64,000 nucleotides of DNA from Pseudoalteromonas piscicida (GCF_002208135.1 NZ_CP021646.1:4060001-4124000), one strand, 5' to 3'; shown: positions 27,349 to 35,750, counted from the stretch's first letter. The notes: generated by a model from the letters alone, not told the origin. Program-made: numbers and translations.

Positions 27349-28704
27349 TCACACAGCTTTAGCTAAACCTAACGCTCTGTATTGATGAATTGCATTTAAT
27401 TTCTCGCTATTTAATCGCTCTCTCAGATTAGAGTCTGTCGCCAACCAAGAAGGAGGAAAATTTATACCCTGAATAGTGAAGCGATTTACGTTGTCATTAG
27501 ATGTCGCAGAGATTGATTCTTCATAGATTTCGAATACACCGTGATCAAACGGGATACCTGAAGCCGCAACGCGCTGCTGAAAGCGCTCACGTAAACCGCT
27601 GGCAGCTAAAGTTAATGCTCGATGATGGCAATAAGGATTATTTCCTCGCTTTCCAAAAAATACATGAGCGGTCCAATTGCAACCAGCTCGGCACAGTTTC
27701 GCGTATTTACATCCCTTACAATTACCCCACAAATGTGCAATCGACGCATCGTCCATTTCTTGACTATTAAAATTCAGCTCTGGTGCATTTTCATAAATAT
27801 CCTTCAATGTACGTTCCCTGATGTTACCCCCTGTATATTCTTCGCTCGGCAATGATGGACATCCCTTGATCTTGCCATCAGCTTCAATGCCGATAGCTCC
27901 TTGTCCCGCAACGCAACCGGTATAAAACGAGTACTTACTCTCTTGCATAAAAGTCCCTCTAAGCAAACGCTCATAAGGACCAAAATAACCAACATTATTA
28001 CCAGGTTGAATTATGAGATCGTCTTTTCTGCCACGAACTGACAGCAACCCCAATAATGGATACAGATCGAGTAATTCATAAGGTTGCATCAACATCTCAT
28101 TATTATCAGCCGCATTCCCCATTGGCACGGCCAATTGGATTCGCCAGTTTTTGACGCCGACATCAATTAATTTTTCGTACAATAAAGGAAGGTCCTTTGC
28201 GCTTTTTCTTGTTACTGTAGTATTTACTCCAGTATGTACTCCCAAATCTTTAAATTGAGATAATGTGGTGAAGCATTGGCTCCACGAATCAGACTTGCCA
28301 CGAATACTATTATGCTCATCTTCAAGACCATCAATAGAAACTGAGACTGCTTCAATGCCCGCTTGAGCCATGCGCTTTGCGGTTCCTCTGGAAATGCCGT
28401 AACCTCCAGTCGTCATGGTGACTCTCATACCTTTATTTTTTATTTCTGACGCAATCATCAACCAATCAGGACGTAGATAAGCTTCGCCACCTATTAAGGT
28501 CACTTCCTTTACGCCTAGATCAGCCATCTGTTTGATTAAATCGAACGCTTCCGTAGTCGACAGCTCATCAGCTCGTTTATCACCCGCACGAGAACCACAA
28601 TGACTACAGGCTAAGTTACACTTTAAGGTAATTTCCCACACAGCATAGGTGCTCCGATCATACTCTCGAACCTTCACACCAGCGTTTTCTAATGTATTTG
28701 TCAT
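27349..28704 (-). CDS. Radical SAM/SPASM peptide maturase 2
   Basis: 451 residues, a close paralogue of the enzyme at 20812 along its whole length. Cys29-x3-Cys33-x2-Cys36 (CNLACSHC), LIGGEAYLRPDW, and SPASM motifs CVAGQGAIGIEADGKIKGCP, CKGCKYAKLC and GNNPYCHH are conserved. The gene precedes its precursor, opposite to the order in unit 1. Same family inference: nif11/NHLP-type peptide maturases including the PlpX splicease. No small PlpY-like accessory gene was found beside either copy, which is the main point against a PlpX-type reaction. Confidence 0.92.
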   Translation of the reverse strand: MTNTLENAGVKVREYDRSTYAVWEITLKCNLACSHCGSRAGDKRADELSTTEAFDLIKQMADLGVKEVTLIGGEAYLRPDWLMIASEIKNKGMRVTMTTGGYGISRGTAKRMAQAGIEAVSVSIDGLEDEHNSIRGKSDSWSQCFTTLSQFKDLGVHTGVNTTVTRKSAKDLPLLYEKLIDVGVKNWRIQLAVPMGNAADNNEMLMQPYELLDLYPLLGLLSVRGRKDDLIIQPGNNVGYFGPYERLLRGTFMQESKYSFYTGCVAGQGAIGIEADGKIKGCPSLPSEEYTGGNIRERTLKDIYENAPELNFNSQEMDDASIAHLWGNCKGCKYAKLCRAGCNWTAHVFFGKRGNNPYCHHRALTLAASGLRERFQQRVAASGIPFDHGVFEIYEESISATSNDNVNRFTIQGINFPPSWLATDSNLRERLNSEKLNAIHQYRALGLAKAV

Positions 28705-29269
28705 GCCTTATGCCCCATTTCAAACACGCCAAATGTCATAGCGTCTCAAACTTAGGTCCAATGATGTCAGTCAAAAATTTGTATGGCAAATTACAATAAA
28801 TAAATTTATTGTTTAAAAACAAAAAGATAAAAATAGCTTTTCAAAAAATAAGAGTTTGATAAAAATTAGCGGGATTTTTAGCTCTGTTTTCATTAAGTAA
28901 TAATGAAGCAGGTTAACGCTTGGGAGACTAAGCACTCGAATTCAGATGATAGTACACCACCTCTGATGAAGCGGTTAAAAAGCAAACTGCTTACAGGTAA
29001 TCCCACGGTGGGATCACATCATCTTTCAACAATGCATTGAGTAAAAAGCGATTTGTCAGAAAGCAAGCAACAAAATAATGGGCACAACAGTGAAGAAGTG
29101 CATATTACTTAGTCGCTCCTGAAACCAATTTAATTTATTGAATTACTTGAAGATATAAACGATCTTACTACCCTCAAATTGCAGATTTTTTGAATCACAC
29201 AACCAAAACATTGCAATTTGAGTGTAAAAATGACACCAGAATCAACTAGGCACACATCACAATTAATTC
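28705..29269. other. Intergenic region upstream of maturase 2
   Basis: About 560 AT-rich bases with no gene I can support. The maturase 2 promoter should lie near 28720-28870. The right part grades into transposon debris. Confidence 0.35.
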
Positions 29270-29560
29270 AAGCTTATTGATATCGTTTCATCGCATCATG
29301 AGCTGGTGAAACTGGCAAAGCTCATTGATTAGCAGCGCTTAGAGAGCGGATTTAAACAGCGCTATGGCGATAATGGCGCTGGCGCGAAGCCATAAGAGCT
29401 TGGTATCTAAGTGAGTGTCGCAACTACACTGAAAGAGCTGTTTTTAGGTTGCTCTCATGCGATGCACGGCAACCCCTACGATAGTGACACGTTATGGGAA
29501 ACATTGAGAATAGTAGAAAATGTCACTGATAAACAGCATATCTCAAAAAAGACGTAAATA
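29270..29560 (+). mobile_element. Relic of an IS5-like transposase gene (copy A)
   Basis: The plus strand reads, with stops and frameshifts, HELVKLAKLID, QRLESGFKQRYGD, then TTLKELFLGCSHAMHGNPYDSDTLWETL. These match N- and C-terminal parts of an IS5-type transposase with the middle deleted. The end of the same gene recurs at 57190-57290 and 33330-33390. Confidence 0.7.
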
Positions 29561-29561
29561 A

Positions 29562-30299
29562 TTAAAATACCGACGCATGACAATTATCGTGAGTGTCCCA
29601 GCCAAAACTCATTTGTTCATTCATAATGGATTTAATATTATCTGCAAATAACTTTGTATCCTTGGCACTAAGAAAGTCTTCCATTGCTCGGTTAAGTCCT
29701 GAATATATAATAGGAAAACTTTCCATCAGTGCTTGCTTCCTAAGCCGCCTGTTGTAATTGAGCCAATCTCCACTTTTATGAAGTAAATAAGCTTCACACC
29801 GTATAATAATTGATGCAGCCCACGTACAGTTTTCAGCAAAAGAGTTTCCTATGTATTTCTCAGCAAGCCCATCGCTGAGCATATTCACCAAAGAGATTCT
29901 TTGAAGCTCCAACCGGTTGTCGCCTGGCGCTACAGGACCAGCCTGAACAATTTCTTTAGCCAAATCGGTCAGATAAGCTCCCAAGCCCTTCGTATCGTAC
30001 AGTAGCCTCGATTGTTCTAAGCTAATTGGAAAAAAAGGGTTCGATTGCTTTCTCGATTCGCACAAAGCGTTTAGCATATCTTTATAGTTCATGATGGTTG
30101 CCTGGATTGGAAACCCATTGATGGTCCTTTGAATCCTAAAAGGTTCCATGCAAGAATCATCAATCACAATTAGATCGACATCCGACTTGGCTGTGGCAGT
30201 ACCGTTAGCTTGGGAACCATATAAAATAACACTAACGATTGCTTTACAATATTTCCCACAGAAAGTCTCTATTGCCAATCCCAGCTCTTTAGATATCAC
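29562..30299 (-). CDS. Nucleotidyltransferase-domain protein
   Basis: 245 residues. The N-terminal nucleotidyltransferase core has LYGSQANGTATAKSDVDL, the G-S-x9-D-x-D metal-binding pattern of the MNT/KNT group. The C-terminal part is helical. Family members adenylylate antibiotics or act as antitoxins that AMPylate HEPN toxins. It overlaps the small membrane protein gene by 4 bases. No HEPN partner is visible. Role in this peptide array is unclear. Confidence 0.75.
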   Translation of the reverse strand: MISKELGLAIETFCGKYCKAIVSVILYGSQANGTATAKSDVDLIVIDDSCMEPFRIQRTINGFPIQATIMNYKDMLNALCESRKQSNPFFPISLEQSRLLYDTKGLGAYLTDLAKEIVQAGPVAPGDNRLELQRISLVNMLSDGLAEKYIGNSFAENCTWAASIIIRCEAYLLHKSGDWLNYNRRLRKQALMESFPIIYSGLNRAMEDFLSAKDTKLFADNIKSIMNEQMSFGWDTHDNCHASVF

Positions 30300-30520
30300 C
30301 TAACACCTCTAAATTTTCTCAAATAAATCAAATACAAATTAACCAAAACTAGCAATAAGATAAGGAAATAAGCCCCCAGCCATTGATAGCTCACACCAAT
30401 AAAAAAAGGAATAAGGGTAACAAAAGCCATGAACCCTGCTTTGCGTTGCTTAAACCTGATATCCGTTATCCCCAAATAAAAGGAGAGGATTAGTAATAAA
30501 ATCATTATTAAATTCAACAT
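30296..30520 (-). CDS. Small membrane protein, possible immunity factor
   Basis: 74 residues with two or three hydrophobic segments (IMILLLILSFYLGI, AFVTLIPFFIGV, YFLILLLVLVNLYLIYL) and basic loops. Such small membrane proteins next to bacteriocin genes commonly give immunity; that is inference. It overlaps the nucleotidyltransferase gene by 4 bases (translational coupling) and is separated from the two peptide genes upstream by a terminator. Confidence 0.6.
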   Translation of the reverse strand: MLNLIMILLLILSFYLGITDIRFKQRKAGFMAFVTLIPFFIGVSYQWLGAYFLILLLVLVNLYLIYLRKFRGVR

Positions 30521-30531
30521 ATTCCCCTATT

Positions 30532-30562
30532 TTGTATATCCCTCATGACAAGGGATATACAA
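30532..30562 (-). terminator. Terminator after the peptide pair at 30.6-31.0 kb
   Basis: A 12-bp perfect stem (TTGTATATCCCT with its complement) and a 7-base loop, 14 bases after the peptide stop. Confidence 0.75.
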
Positions 30563-30576
30563 GTTCACCAACTAGG

Positions 30577-30768
30577 TTAAGAGCAAAACATATCGCCAGC
30601 CCAGACGCCGACTTGTTGTCCAAAAGAAAACCCAGCCGCAGCACCAAAGCCACCAGAAACATAACCACCTATACCAGCACCTATGATCGCACCAGCTAAA
30701 CGAAAAGATCCTTCACAAACACCAGCACCAGTAACCTGCTTCACCGAAGACAAATTCAATTCAAACAT
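30577..30768 (-). CDS. Two-cysteine bacteriocin/microcin precursor A
   Basis: 63 residues. Short leader MFELNLSSVKQVTGA ends in a Gly-Ala double-glycine-type site; the core starts GVCEGSF and ends GDMFCS, so its only two Cys are at the two ends. The middle is a glycine zipper (AIIGAGIGGYVSGG). ATG preceded by GATGTAATAAGGAATTAAA. Likely exported by the C39 transporter at 36008, forming a pore-forming class II microcin with a terminal disulfide. Followed by a terminator. Confidence 0.78.
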   Translation of the reverse strand: MFELNLSSVKQVTGAGVCEGSFRLAGAIIGAGIGGYVSGGFGAAAGFSFGQQVGVWAGDMFCS

Positions 30769-30799
30769 TTTAATTCCTTATTACATCAATTAATTACGG

Positions 30800-30988
30800 T
30801 TAAGAACAAAAGTATCCGCCAAGGATACTGCCAACCGAGTAACCAACGCCCCAACCAGCAGCAGCACCAGCTGGACCTAAAATAGCACCGTGTGCAGTGC
30901 CAAGTACAGAGAAGCTCATTTCAAAAGCGGTTGTACACGCACTGGCGCCGGTAACGACCTTAACATCAGAAAGATTAAGTTGTTGCAT
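30800..30988 (-). CDS. Two-cysteine bacteriocin/microcin precursor B
   Basis: 62 residues. Leader MQQLNLSDVKVVTGA, then SACTTAFEM; the core ends GGYFCS, again with Cys only at both ends and a Gly/Ala-rich middle (GPAGAAAGWGVGY). ATG preceded by TTGAGGAATAGTT. It is 31 bases upstream of precursor A, in the same direction, and could act with it as a two-peptide system. Leader is clearly paralogous to that of A. Confidence 0.78.
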   Translation of the reverse strand: MQQLNLSDVKVVTGASACTTAFEMSFSVLGTAHGAILGPAGAAAGWGVGYSVGSILGGYFCS

Positions 30989-31269
30989 AACTATTCCTCA
31001 ATATTTAAATAATCAATTTAGCCCGATGTACTCAAGCCTGCTTTTATCTAGCCGGAACAAGGTTACAATTAGGATGCAAAAACTCAACTCGATCAAAAGA
31101 TATACAACACCTTAAAAATCAAATATATGGAACAAACTATTATGTGAGAATAATAAATTTCTCCGCTTAAATAAGGTTGCACCTCTGCTTATGGTTACAC
31201 GTTGATAACGAGAAGTAAGGCGCAGCTCAAAACACTTAAATACCAGCAGGGTTATTACTCAAGGAGCTG

Positions 31270-31975
31270 TGTTGACTATGCTCATGTATTACGCTGATGC
31301 AGTGGTTACGAACCATAAACATCACCAAAGCAATCTAGCGGGCCTCGAATACCTGAAACAAATTCACAAATTGTCTGACGAAAACACGGTGGTCATGTGG
31401 TGCGAAAACCCGTATTGGCAATATTTTTGTGGCATGTAATTTTTCACTCATGAGCGCCTTGCTGCCCAAGTTCAATGACACGCTTTCGCAAGCGAATTGG
31501 CGAAGATGGGGTTGAATTGATGCTTTCGTTAACTGTTGATACTGGCCTTAAAAGTAATACCATCAAGCCTGCAAGCTTACGAGAGGTGGTTGTAGACAGC
31601 ACCGTCATGGAGAAAAATATAGCCCACCCAACGGACAGTAAACTACTAGAAAAATGCCGTGATAAACTGGTTGGTTTCGCTAAGCAAGCCGGTATTCGGC
31701 TTAGGCAAAGTTATGAATGAATTGACCCTAGGACCGCGCAAAAAGTAGCGGGCCATGCCCATGCTAAGCAATTTAAACGCATGATGAAAAACAGAAAAAC
31801 TCTCTCATACGGGTGATGAAAGACATCTTGAGGAAAATCACCGGGCAGCCAAGTCAGGAGTTTATCCATGCTCTACAACAGGCCGAGCGGCTGTTAAAGC
31901 AAGAAAAAACGTGTAAAAACAAACTCTATAGCCTACATGGGCCAGGTGTTGAATGTATCGCCAAGAAAAATTAAT
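31270..31975 (+). mobile_element. Relic of an IS5-like transposase gene (copy B)
   Basis: In broken plus-strand frames: DENTVVMWCENPYWQYFCG, then FRKRIGEDGVELMLSL, VVVDSTVMEKNIAHPTDSKL, GHAHAKQFKRM and KNKLYSLHGPGVECIAKK. These are consecutive parts of an IS5-type DDE transposase. The stretch 31585-31960 is closely similar in DNA to 56750-57130. Confidence 0.8.
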
Positions 31976-32128
31976 GAGGGGTTGAAGCGATCTAAGTAGA
32001 TGTATGAAAATACTATGCCTGCTAAGATAAATAGCCAGCTAGAGCGATATCATAGACCCAAAGAGGTAATCGTTATTTTTTACAATTATTGAATCAAAAA
32101 AACTCCATCCACAACCAATATAAAAAGA

Positions 32129-32524
32129 TTAACTAAAACTAATAGTCACAAAGAACCCTTTTTCAACTAAGGCATTATTCAACTCACTATTTTTAATTTC
32201 ACTTTTAATACCAAAAAAGTAATCAACATCAACATCTGCCACCGCATCTTTAAATTCTATATTAACTTTCTTATCAGAAACATCTAAAGATTTTATTTCT
32301 CTACACTTAAACCTCCTAACAAAAGGAAATGTATAACAATATAGCTCCTTATTTTTTACTTTCATAGGGACTCTCCCCCTATAAAATACAAATAAGAATA
32401 TAAAAATGAAAAGAGACAATTGAACAGAGTAATTGATGATACTACTATCCGAAACTGAAAGCCTCAAAATTGGTATTAAGAAAATTGTTGATGTTATCAA
32501 TAAATTACACAAGAAAAAGCTCAA
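32129..32524 (-). CDS. Small two-helix membrane protein, unknown
   Basis: 131 residues: two hydrophobic segments (about 6-23 and 31-47), then a soluble C-terminal part of about 80 residues with beta character (CYTFPFVRRFKCREIKSLDV). Not recognised. Same general layout as the 187-residue protein at 23111. Next to bacteriocin-like genes, so immunity is a fair guess. AT-rich codons with no clear ribosome site; the start may be further in. Confidence 0.5.
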   Translation of the reverse strand: MSFFLCNLLITSTIFLIPILRLSVSDSSIINYSVQLSLFIFIFLFVFYRGRVPMKVKNKELYCYTFPFVRRFKCREIKSLDVSDKKVNIEFKDAVADVDVDYFFGIKSEIKNSELNNALVEKGFFVTISFS

Positions 32525-32552
32525 ATTTCTACCCCTACATAAATTTATAAAC

Positions 32553-32575
32553 GTTGGGGCTTATTAAGCCCCAAC
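32553..32575 (-). terminator. Terminator after precursor C
   Basis: GTTGGGGCTT pairs with AAGCCCCAAC (10 bp, 3-base loop), 10 bases after the stop of the peptide gene at 32586. Confidence 0.8.
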
Positions 32576-32585
32576 ACTCAGCTTT

Positions 32586-32798
32586 TTAGTAGCAAGCATA
32601 AGCACCGACGATCATGCCAAATGAACCGCCTAGCGTGCTACCACCAACAACACCTGGACCAGCTCCAAAACCAAAACCGCCAAAGAATCCAGCAGCACCA
32701 CCAACAGCACCACCAAGAAGCGCGCCACCAGTAGCAAATCTACCCATGCAGTCGCCGCCTGAAACTTCTTTACACTCGTTAAGTTTAATTTCTAACAT
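32586..32798 (-). CDS. Two-cysteine bacteriocin/microcin precursor C
   Basis: 70 residues from the ATG at 32798, which has AGGGA at 8-base spacing; an ATG two codons earlier is too close to it. Leader MLEIKLNECKEVSGG, core from DCMGRF to the end GAYACY with Cys near both ends. The core is an extreme glycine zipper (GGALLGGAVGGAAGFFGGFG), suited to membrane insertion. It follows precursor D by 14 bases and ends at a terminator, so C and D are a likely two-peptide pair. Confidence 0.78.
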   Translation of the reverse strand: MLEIKLNECKEVSGGDCMGRFATGGALLGGAVGGAAGFFGGFGFGAGPGVVGGSTLGGSFGMIVGAYACY

Positions 32799-32812
32799 TA
32801 TCATTTTCCCTA

Positions 32813-33016
32813 TTATTTAAGACAAACAGCAGTGCCAAAAGTTACACCGATATTGAATCCCCACATAGCTCCGCCGGCCATACCAACTGGGCCTGAGATA
32901 CCACCGCCAATAAAGCCACCAAGAGTACCTAAGGCACCAAAGCCAGTAACACATGCAGCCTCAGCAAACCCAGCACCTTTAACTTCAATGATCTGATTTT
33001 TATTAATTTCTTTCAT
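32813..33016 (-). CDS. Two-cysteine bacteriocin/microcin precursor D
   Basis: 67 residues. Leader MKEINKNQIIEVKGA with a Gly-Ala site; the core begins GFAEAACVTG and ends GTAVCLK, Cys at both ends, Gly-rich middle (GTLGGFIGGGISG). ATG preceded by AATGCGAGAAGAAAG. The 5' leader contains the hairpin at 33051-33079 that is also found before the peptide genes at 35467 and 58452. Confidence 0.78.
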   Translation of the reverse strand: MKEINKNQIIEVKGAGFAEAACVTGFGALGTLGGFIGGGISGPVGMAGGAMWGFNIGVTFGTAVCLK

Positions 33017-33050
33017 CTTTCTTCTCGCATTAATTAAAACTTAAATTTCC

Positions 33051-33079
33051 AGCTACCAATTCCGCCAAAGCAGGTAGCC
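33051..33079 (-). promoter_or_regulatory. Conserved leader hairpin (TTTGGCGGAA type) before precursor D
   Basis: On the minus strand GCTACC-loop-GGTAGC with CTTTGGCGGAA in the loop, then about 25 AT-rich bases and AATGCGAGAA before the start codon. The same arrangement occurs at 35501 and 58487. Confidence 0.55.
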
Positions 33080-33309
33080 CTTAAAAAGGAGAGAATTAAA
33101 TATTCAACTCAAATCGAACTTTAGATATAAAAAATAAATAAGTCAAATTATAAAAATATAATTTAACCTTAAAAAACATAAGCATAGGTTAAAGTTATAA
33201 ATTGGTAACATTTAAATCATAAAAATCAGTAATAAGATCCCAAACGTACCTATAAAGGGTTAGGGAAATCTCCTAATAACTCTCTGAAACTCGAGAAATT
33301 CAACTTTTG

Positions 33310-33387
33310 GCATTTTTCACGATGACCTTTATTACAGTGACACACTGTCGGAATATTAAAAATTCATAGACAAAGTGTCTGATATAG
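33310..33387 (+). mobile_element. Very decayed IS5-like transposase end (copy C)
   Basis: YYSDTLSEY-stop-KFIDKVSDI in one plus-strand frame mirrors YDSDTLWETLRIVENVTD of copy A. Short and degenerate. Confidence 0.45.
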
Positions 33388-33476
33388 ATATTTGAGTTAA
33401 AAGAAAATAATGTGGCATAAATATGGTGAGTTGTATCTCATATCTATTAAAATTTAAGATAGAGTCATACATCGGG

Positions 33477-34683
33477 CAGGGCGGGATCGAACTTTAAATT
33501 GACGAGTATTGGGGTTTTATGATCTGATTGCGCATCGCAATTTTTTAGGTCGTTACAATGAGCATCATCACACATTTAGAGTGGATTGAAGATCCTAGAA
33601 CCGATGTTAATATCAAACATAATCTTGTCGACGTCTTGTTTTTAACTTTGAGTGCCGTGCTTAGTGGCGCTGATGGATGGAAATCAATTCAAGAGTTTGG
33701 TGAGTTGCAACTGGATTGGTTAAGGCAGCATCGTCCTTTTGAACATGGCATACCCAAACGTCACTGCATTGCAAACATAATCAAAGCTTTAAATACCGAT
33801 GCTTTGCTTAAGGCTCTGCTAGATTGGATTAATTCTCGTCGTGAAGAAGCTCAAAAGCCACACATTGCGATTGATGGAAAAGTGCTTCGAGGTTGTTGGA
33901 AAGACAATGTGTACAATGCGCTAAATGTGGTTAGTGCATTTGATGTTGATAATGGCCTAGCCTTGTATCAACAAGCTGCGCAAAATAAGGGTCAAGAAGG
34001 TCAAATTGCCCGTGATATCATCGACATATTAGCGTGTAAAGGTTGCATTGTGACGCTTGATGCTCTGCATTGCCAAACGAAAACGTTGGAGACGATAGTA
34101 AAGAATAAGGGCGACTTTATTATCCAAGTCAAAGCCAATCAGCGTAATTTACACAATGCTATCGCTGAGCACTTTACAGCTCACTATGACAGCATGGGCC
34201 CACACGAAGAAACACAAAGCAATGGAAATGCTCATGGCCGAGGTGAAAGTCGTCTAGTTATGCAACTACCGATTAAATTACCGCAGAAACTCAAAGAGAA
34301 ATGGCCTCATGTCAAAACGGTGATTGAGGTTGCAAGAGGTCGTAAATTAGGCGACAAAACCAGTTATACCTCCCACTTCTATGTCAGTTCATTGGCGGTA
34401 GAGCCAGAGTTAGTGGCAAAAGTAATACGCAAACATTGGCACATAGAGAATCGACTTCACTGGGTGTTAGATGTTGTTTTCAAAGAAGATAAATTAAAGG
34501 TAGCAGACCCAGACGGGGCGGCACACATCGCTTTGTTCAACAGAGTATGCTTAAACATAATTAGGCAACATCAAGGTAAAAAAGACAGTTTAGCAGCGAA
34601 ACGAAGAGGAGCAGCTTGGAACGGTGATTTTAGGACGGAGTTACTCTTTGGTTAATCTATAAGCAAAGTGGAATCCCACCCTG
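33477..34683 (+). mobile_element. Complete ISAs1-family insertion sequence with 9-bp target duplication
   Basis: 1,207 bases bounded by imperfect terminal inverted repeats: left CAGGGCGGGATCGAACTTTA, right (reverse complement) CAGGGTGGGATTCCACTTTG. The flanks repeat TACATCGGG exactly (33468-33476 and 34684-34692), a 9-bp target duplication, which shows a real transposition and a recent one. It carries one transposase gene. Confidence 0.93.
33558..34655 (+). CDS. ISAs1-family DDE transposase
   Basis: 365 residues, intact. N-terminal DDE_Tnp_1-associated part (LEWIEDPRTDVNIKHNLVDV), then the catalytic region with HIAIDGKVLRG (first Asp), VTLDALHCQTK (second Asp) and RKHWHIENRLHWVLDVVFKE (Glu/Asp-rich end), the known ISAs1/H-repeat signature. 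Length is normal for the family. It is one of the few plus-strand genes in the island, inserted between peptide genes. Confidence 0.95.
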   Translation: MSIITHLEWIEDPRTDVNIKHNLVDVLFLTLSAVLSGADGWKSIQEFGELQLDWLRQHRPFEHGIPKRHCIANIIKALNTDALLKALLDWINSRREEAQKPHIAIDGKVLRGCWKDNVYNALNVVSAFDVDNGLALYQQAAQNKGQEGQIARDIIDILACKGCIVTLDALHCQTKTLETIVKNKGDFIIQVKANQRNLHNAIAEHFTAHYDSMGPHEETQSNGNAHGRGESRLVMQLPIKLPQKLKEKWPHVKTVIEVARGRKLGDKTSYTSHFYVSSLAVEPELVAKVIRKHWHIENRLHWVLDVVFKEDKLKVADPDGAAHIALFNRVCLNIIRQHQGKKDSLAAKRRGAAWNGDFRTELLFG

Positions 34684-34692
34684 TACATCGGG

Positions 34693-35064
34693 CAGCCAAT
34701 GAGGTTTAAGTCATTTTAAAGTAAAACCTGAATTGCAAACAGGATCGAGGAACCTCCGAAACAGCTAAGGAATTGTAGGAAGAATAAGATATTTAATACC
34801 AGTTACTGAAAACTCGCGGGGAAGTATCAAGGTATAAGGGATTAGATAAACCCATTTAGAATGGTCAACTGAATGTTCCGTATACACAAATTAAGACTCA
34901 ACTGTTAGCCTTACCGATGAACTATAAAAACATTTATCCACCCAAGTTTTATAATTAATATTTTTAGGCAGTGTGATTGTTAATTTAGGGATTAGTTTCC
35001 ATTTTTATTTGTAAAAATATATCAATTAAATTTTACGGCCAAAAGTTTTTCACACCATCTATTT
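34693..35064. other. Intergenic region right of the insertion sequence
   Basis: About 370 bases of AT-rich sequence; I see no gene. It may hold debris of the element that the IS entered. Confidence 0.35.
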
Positions 35065-35093
35065 ATTAGGGCGCTCTAAACGACCACCCTAAT
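35065..35093 (-). terminator. Terminator after the peptide gene at 35101
   Basis: ATTAGGG pairs with CCCTAAT (7 bp, 15-base loop), 7 bases after the stop codon. Confidence 0.5.
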
Positions 35094-35100
35094 ACAAATA

Positions 35101-35301
35101 TTAAAGAAGAGGATCTGAATAATAATGCAGGTCAGAGCCTCTATAAGTTCCAGGATAACTCATTGGTGAGCGAAAGCCGGAATTACTATTCCACTGATCT
35201 ATAGTTCTATACATCGCCACTCCTGATACAGCAATCCTAGGGAGAGACCATAGAAAACCACCATCTACGTTTTTAATATCGTTAATTTTTAGTTCTTTCA
35301 T
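35101..35301 (-). CDS. Double-glycine peptide precursor E (no Cys)
   Basis: 66 residues. Leader MKELKINDIKNVDGG, core of 51 residues beginning FLWSLPRIAV, with many Tyr/Ser/Pro (SPMSYPGTYRGSDLHYY) and no Cys. The ATG is preceded by TTAATAAGGAATTAAAAC, close to the recurrent TGTAATAAGGA element. Probably an unmodified class II bacteriocin-like peptide for the C39 exporter at 36008. Third-gene partner may be the peptide at 35327, 25 bases upstream. Confidence 0.72.
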   Translation of the reverse strand: MKELKINDIKNVDGGFLWSLPRIAVSGVAMYRTIDQWNSNSGFRSPMSYPGTYRGSDLHYYSDPLL

Positions 35302-35326
35302 GTTTTAATTCCTTATTAAGTTTTAA

Positions 35327-35467
35327 TTATTTCATCTTTCTTTCATGTGCCCACTTAGCGGACTGATAAACACTATAAACTAGAGCTATATCTTTCAAAA
35401 CAAAAATAGCTAAAGGGGCTAAACCACCATTTACTAACTTCGCTTGAACTTCATTAATTTCTCTCAT
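35327..35467 (-). CDS. Double-glycine peptide precursor F
   Basis: 46 residues. Leader MREINEVQAKLVNGG, core LAPLAIFVLKDIALVYSVYQ then a basic end (KWAHERKMK). Preceded by AATGTGAGAAAAAG and, further up, by the hairpin at 35501. It is the first of two peptide genes (F then E), suggesting a two-peptide unit. The leader is nearly the same as that of the peptides at 58157-58452 (VQ-x-VNGG). Confidence 0.72.
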   Translation of the reverse strand: MREINEVQAKLVNGGLAPLAIFVLKDIALVYSVYQSAKWAHERKMK

Positions 35468-35500
35468 CTTTTTCTCACATTATTTAGTTTTAAAAAATTA

Positions 35501-35528
35501 AACTTCCATCCCGCCAGAAGTGGAAGTT
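35501..35528 (-). promoter_or_regulatory. Conserved leader hairpin before precursor F
   Basis: Minus strand AACTTCCA and TGGAAGTT form an 8-bp stem enclosing CTTCTGGCGGGA. Followed by AT-rich sequence and AATGTGAGAA, as in the other two copies. Confidence 0.55.
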
Positions 35529-35750
35529 CCAAAAGTGGGTCAGTAAGACCCAAATATAAAAATACATTTACAAACAAAAAAAATCAAGCAAAAAAACATT
35601 TAAAATCGTAACAACACAACCACCAAAAACAACTATTAACACAATGAAAATAACAAAAACACTCTCCATTAAAAATATTAAACAACTAAAAATACATAAT
35701 CGCTGATACCACTATCAACATTTCAAAATCCAAAAGTTCATCAATAATAA

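Noticed and set aside
32614..32820. Pro-rich plus-strand frame of 68 codons
   Set aside because: It is the antisense of the glycine-rich precursor C (Gly codons read as Pro); an artefact.
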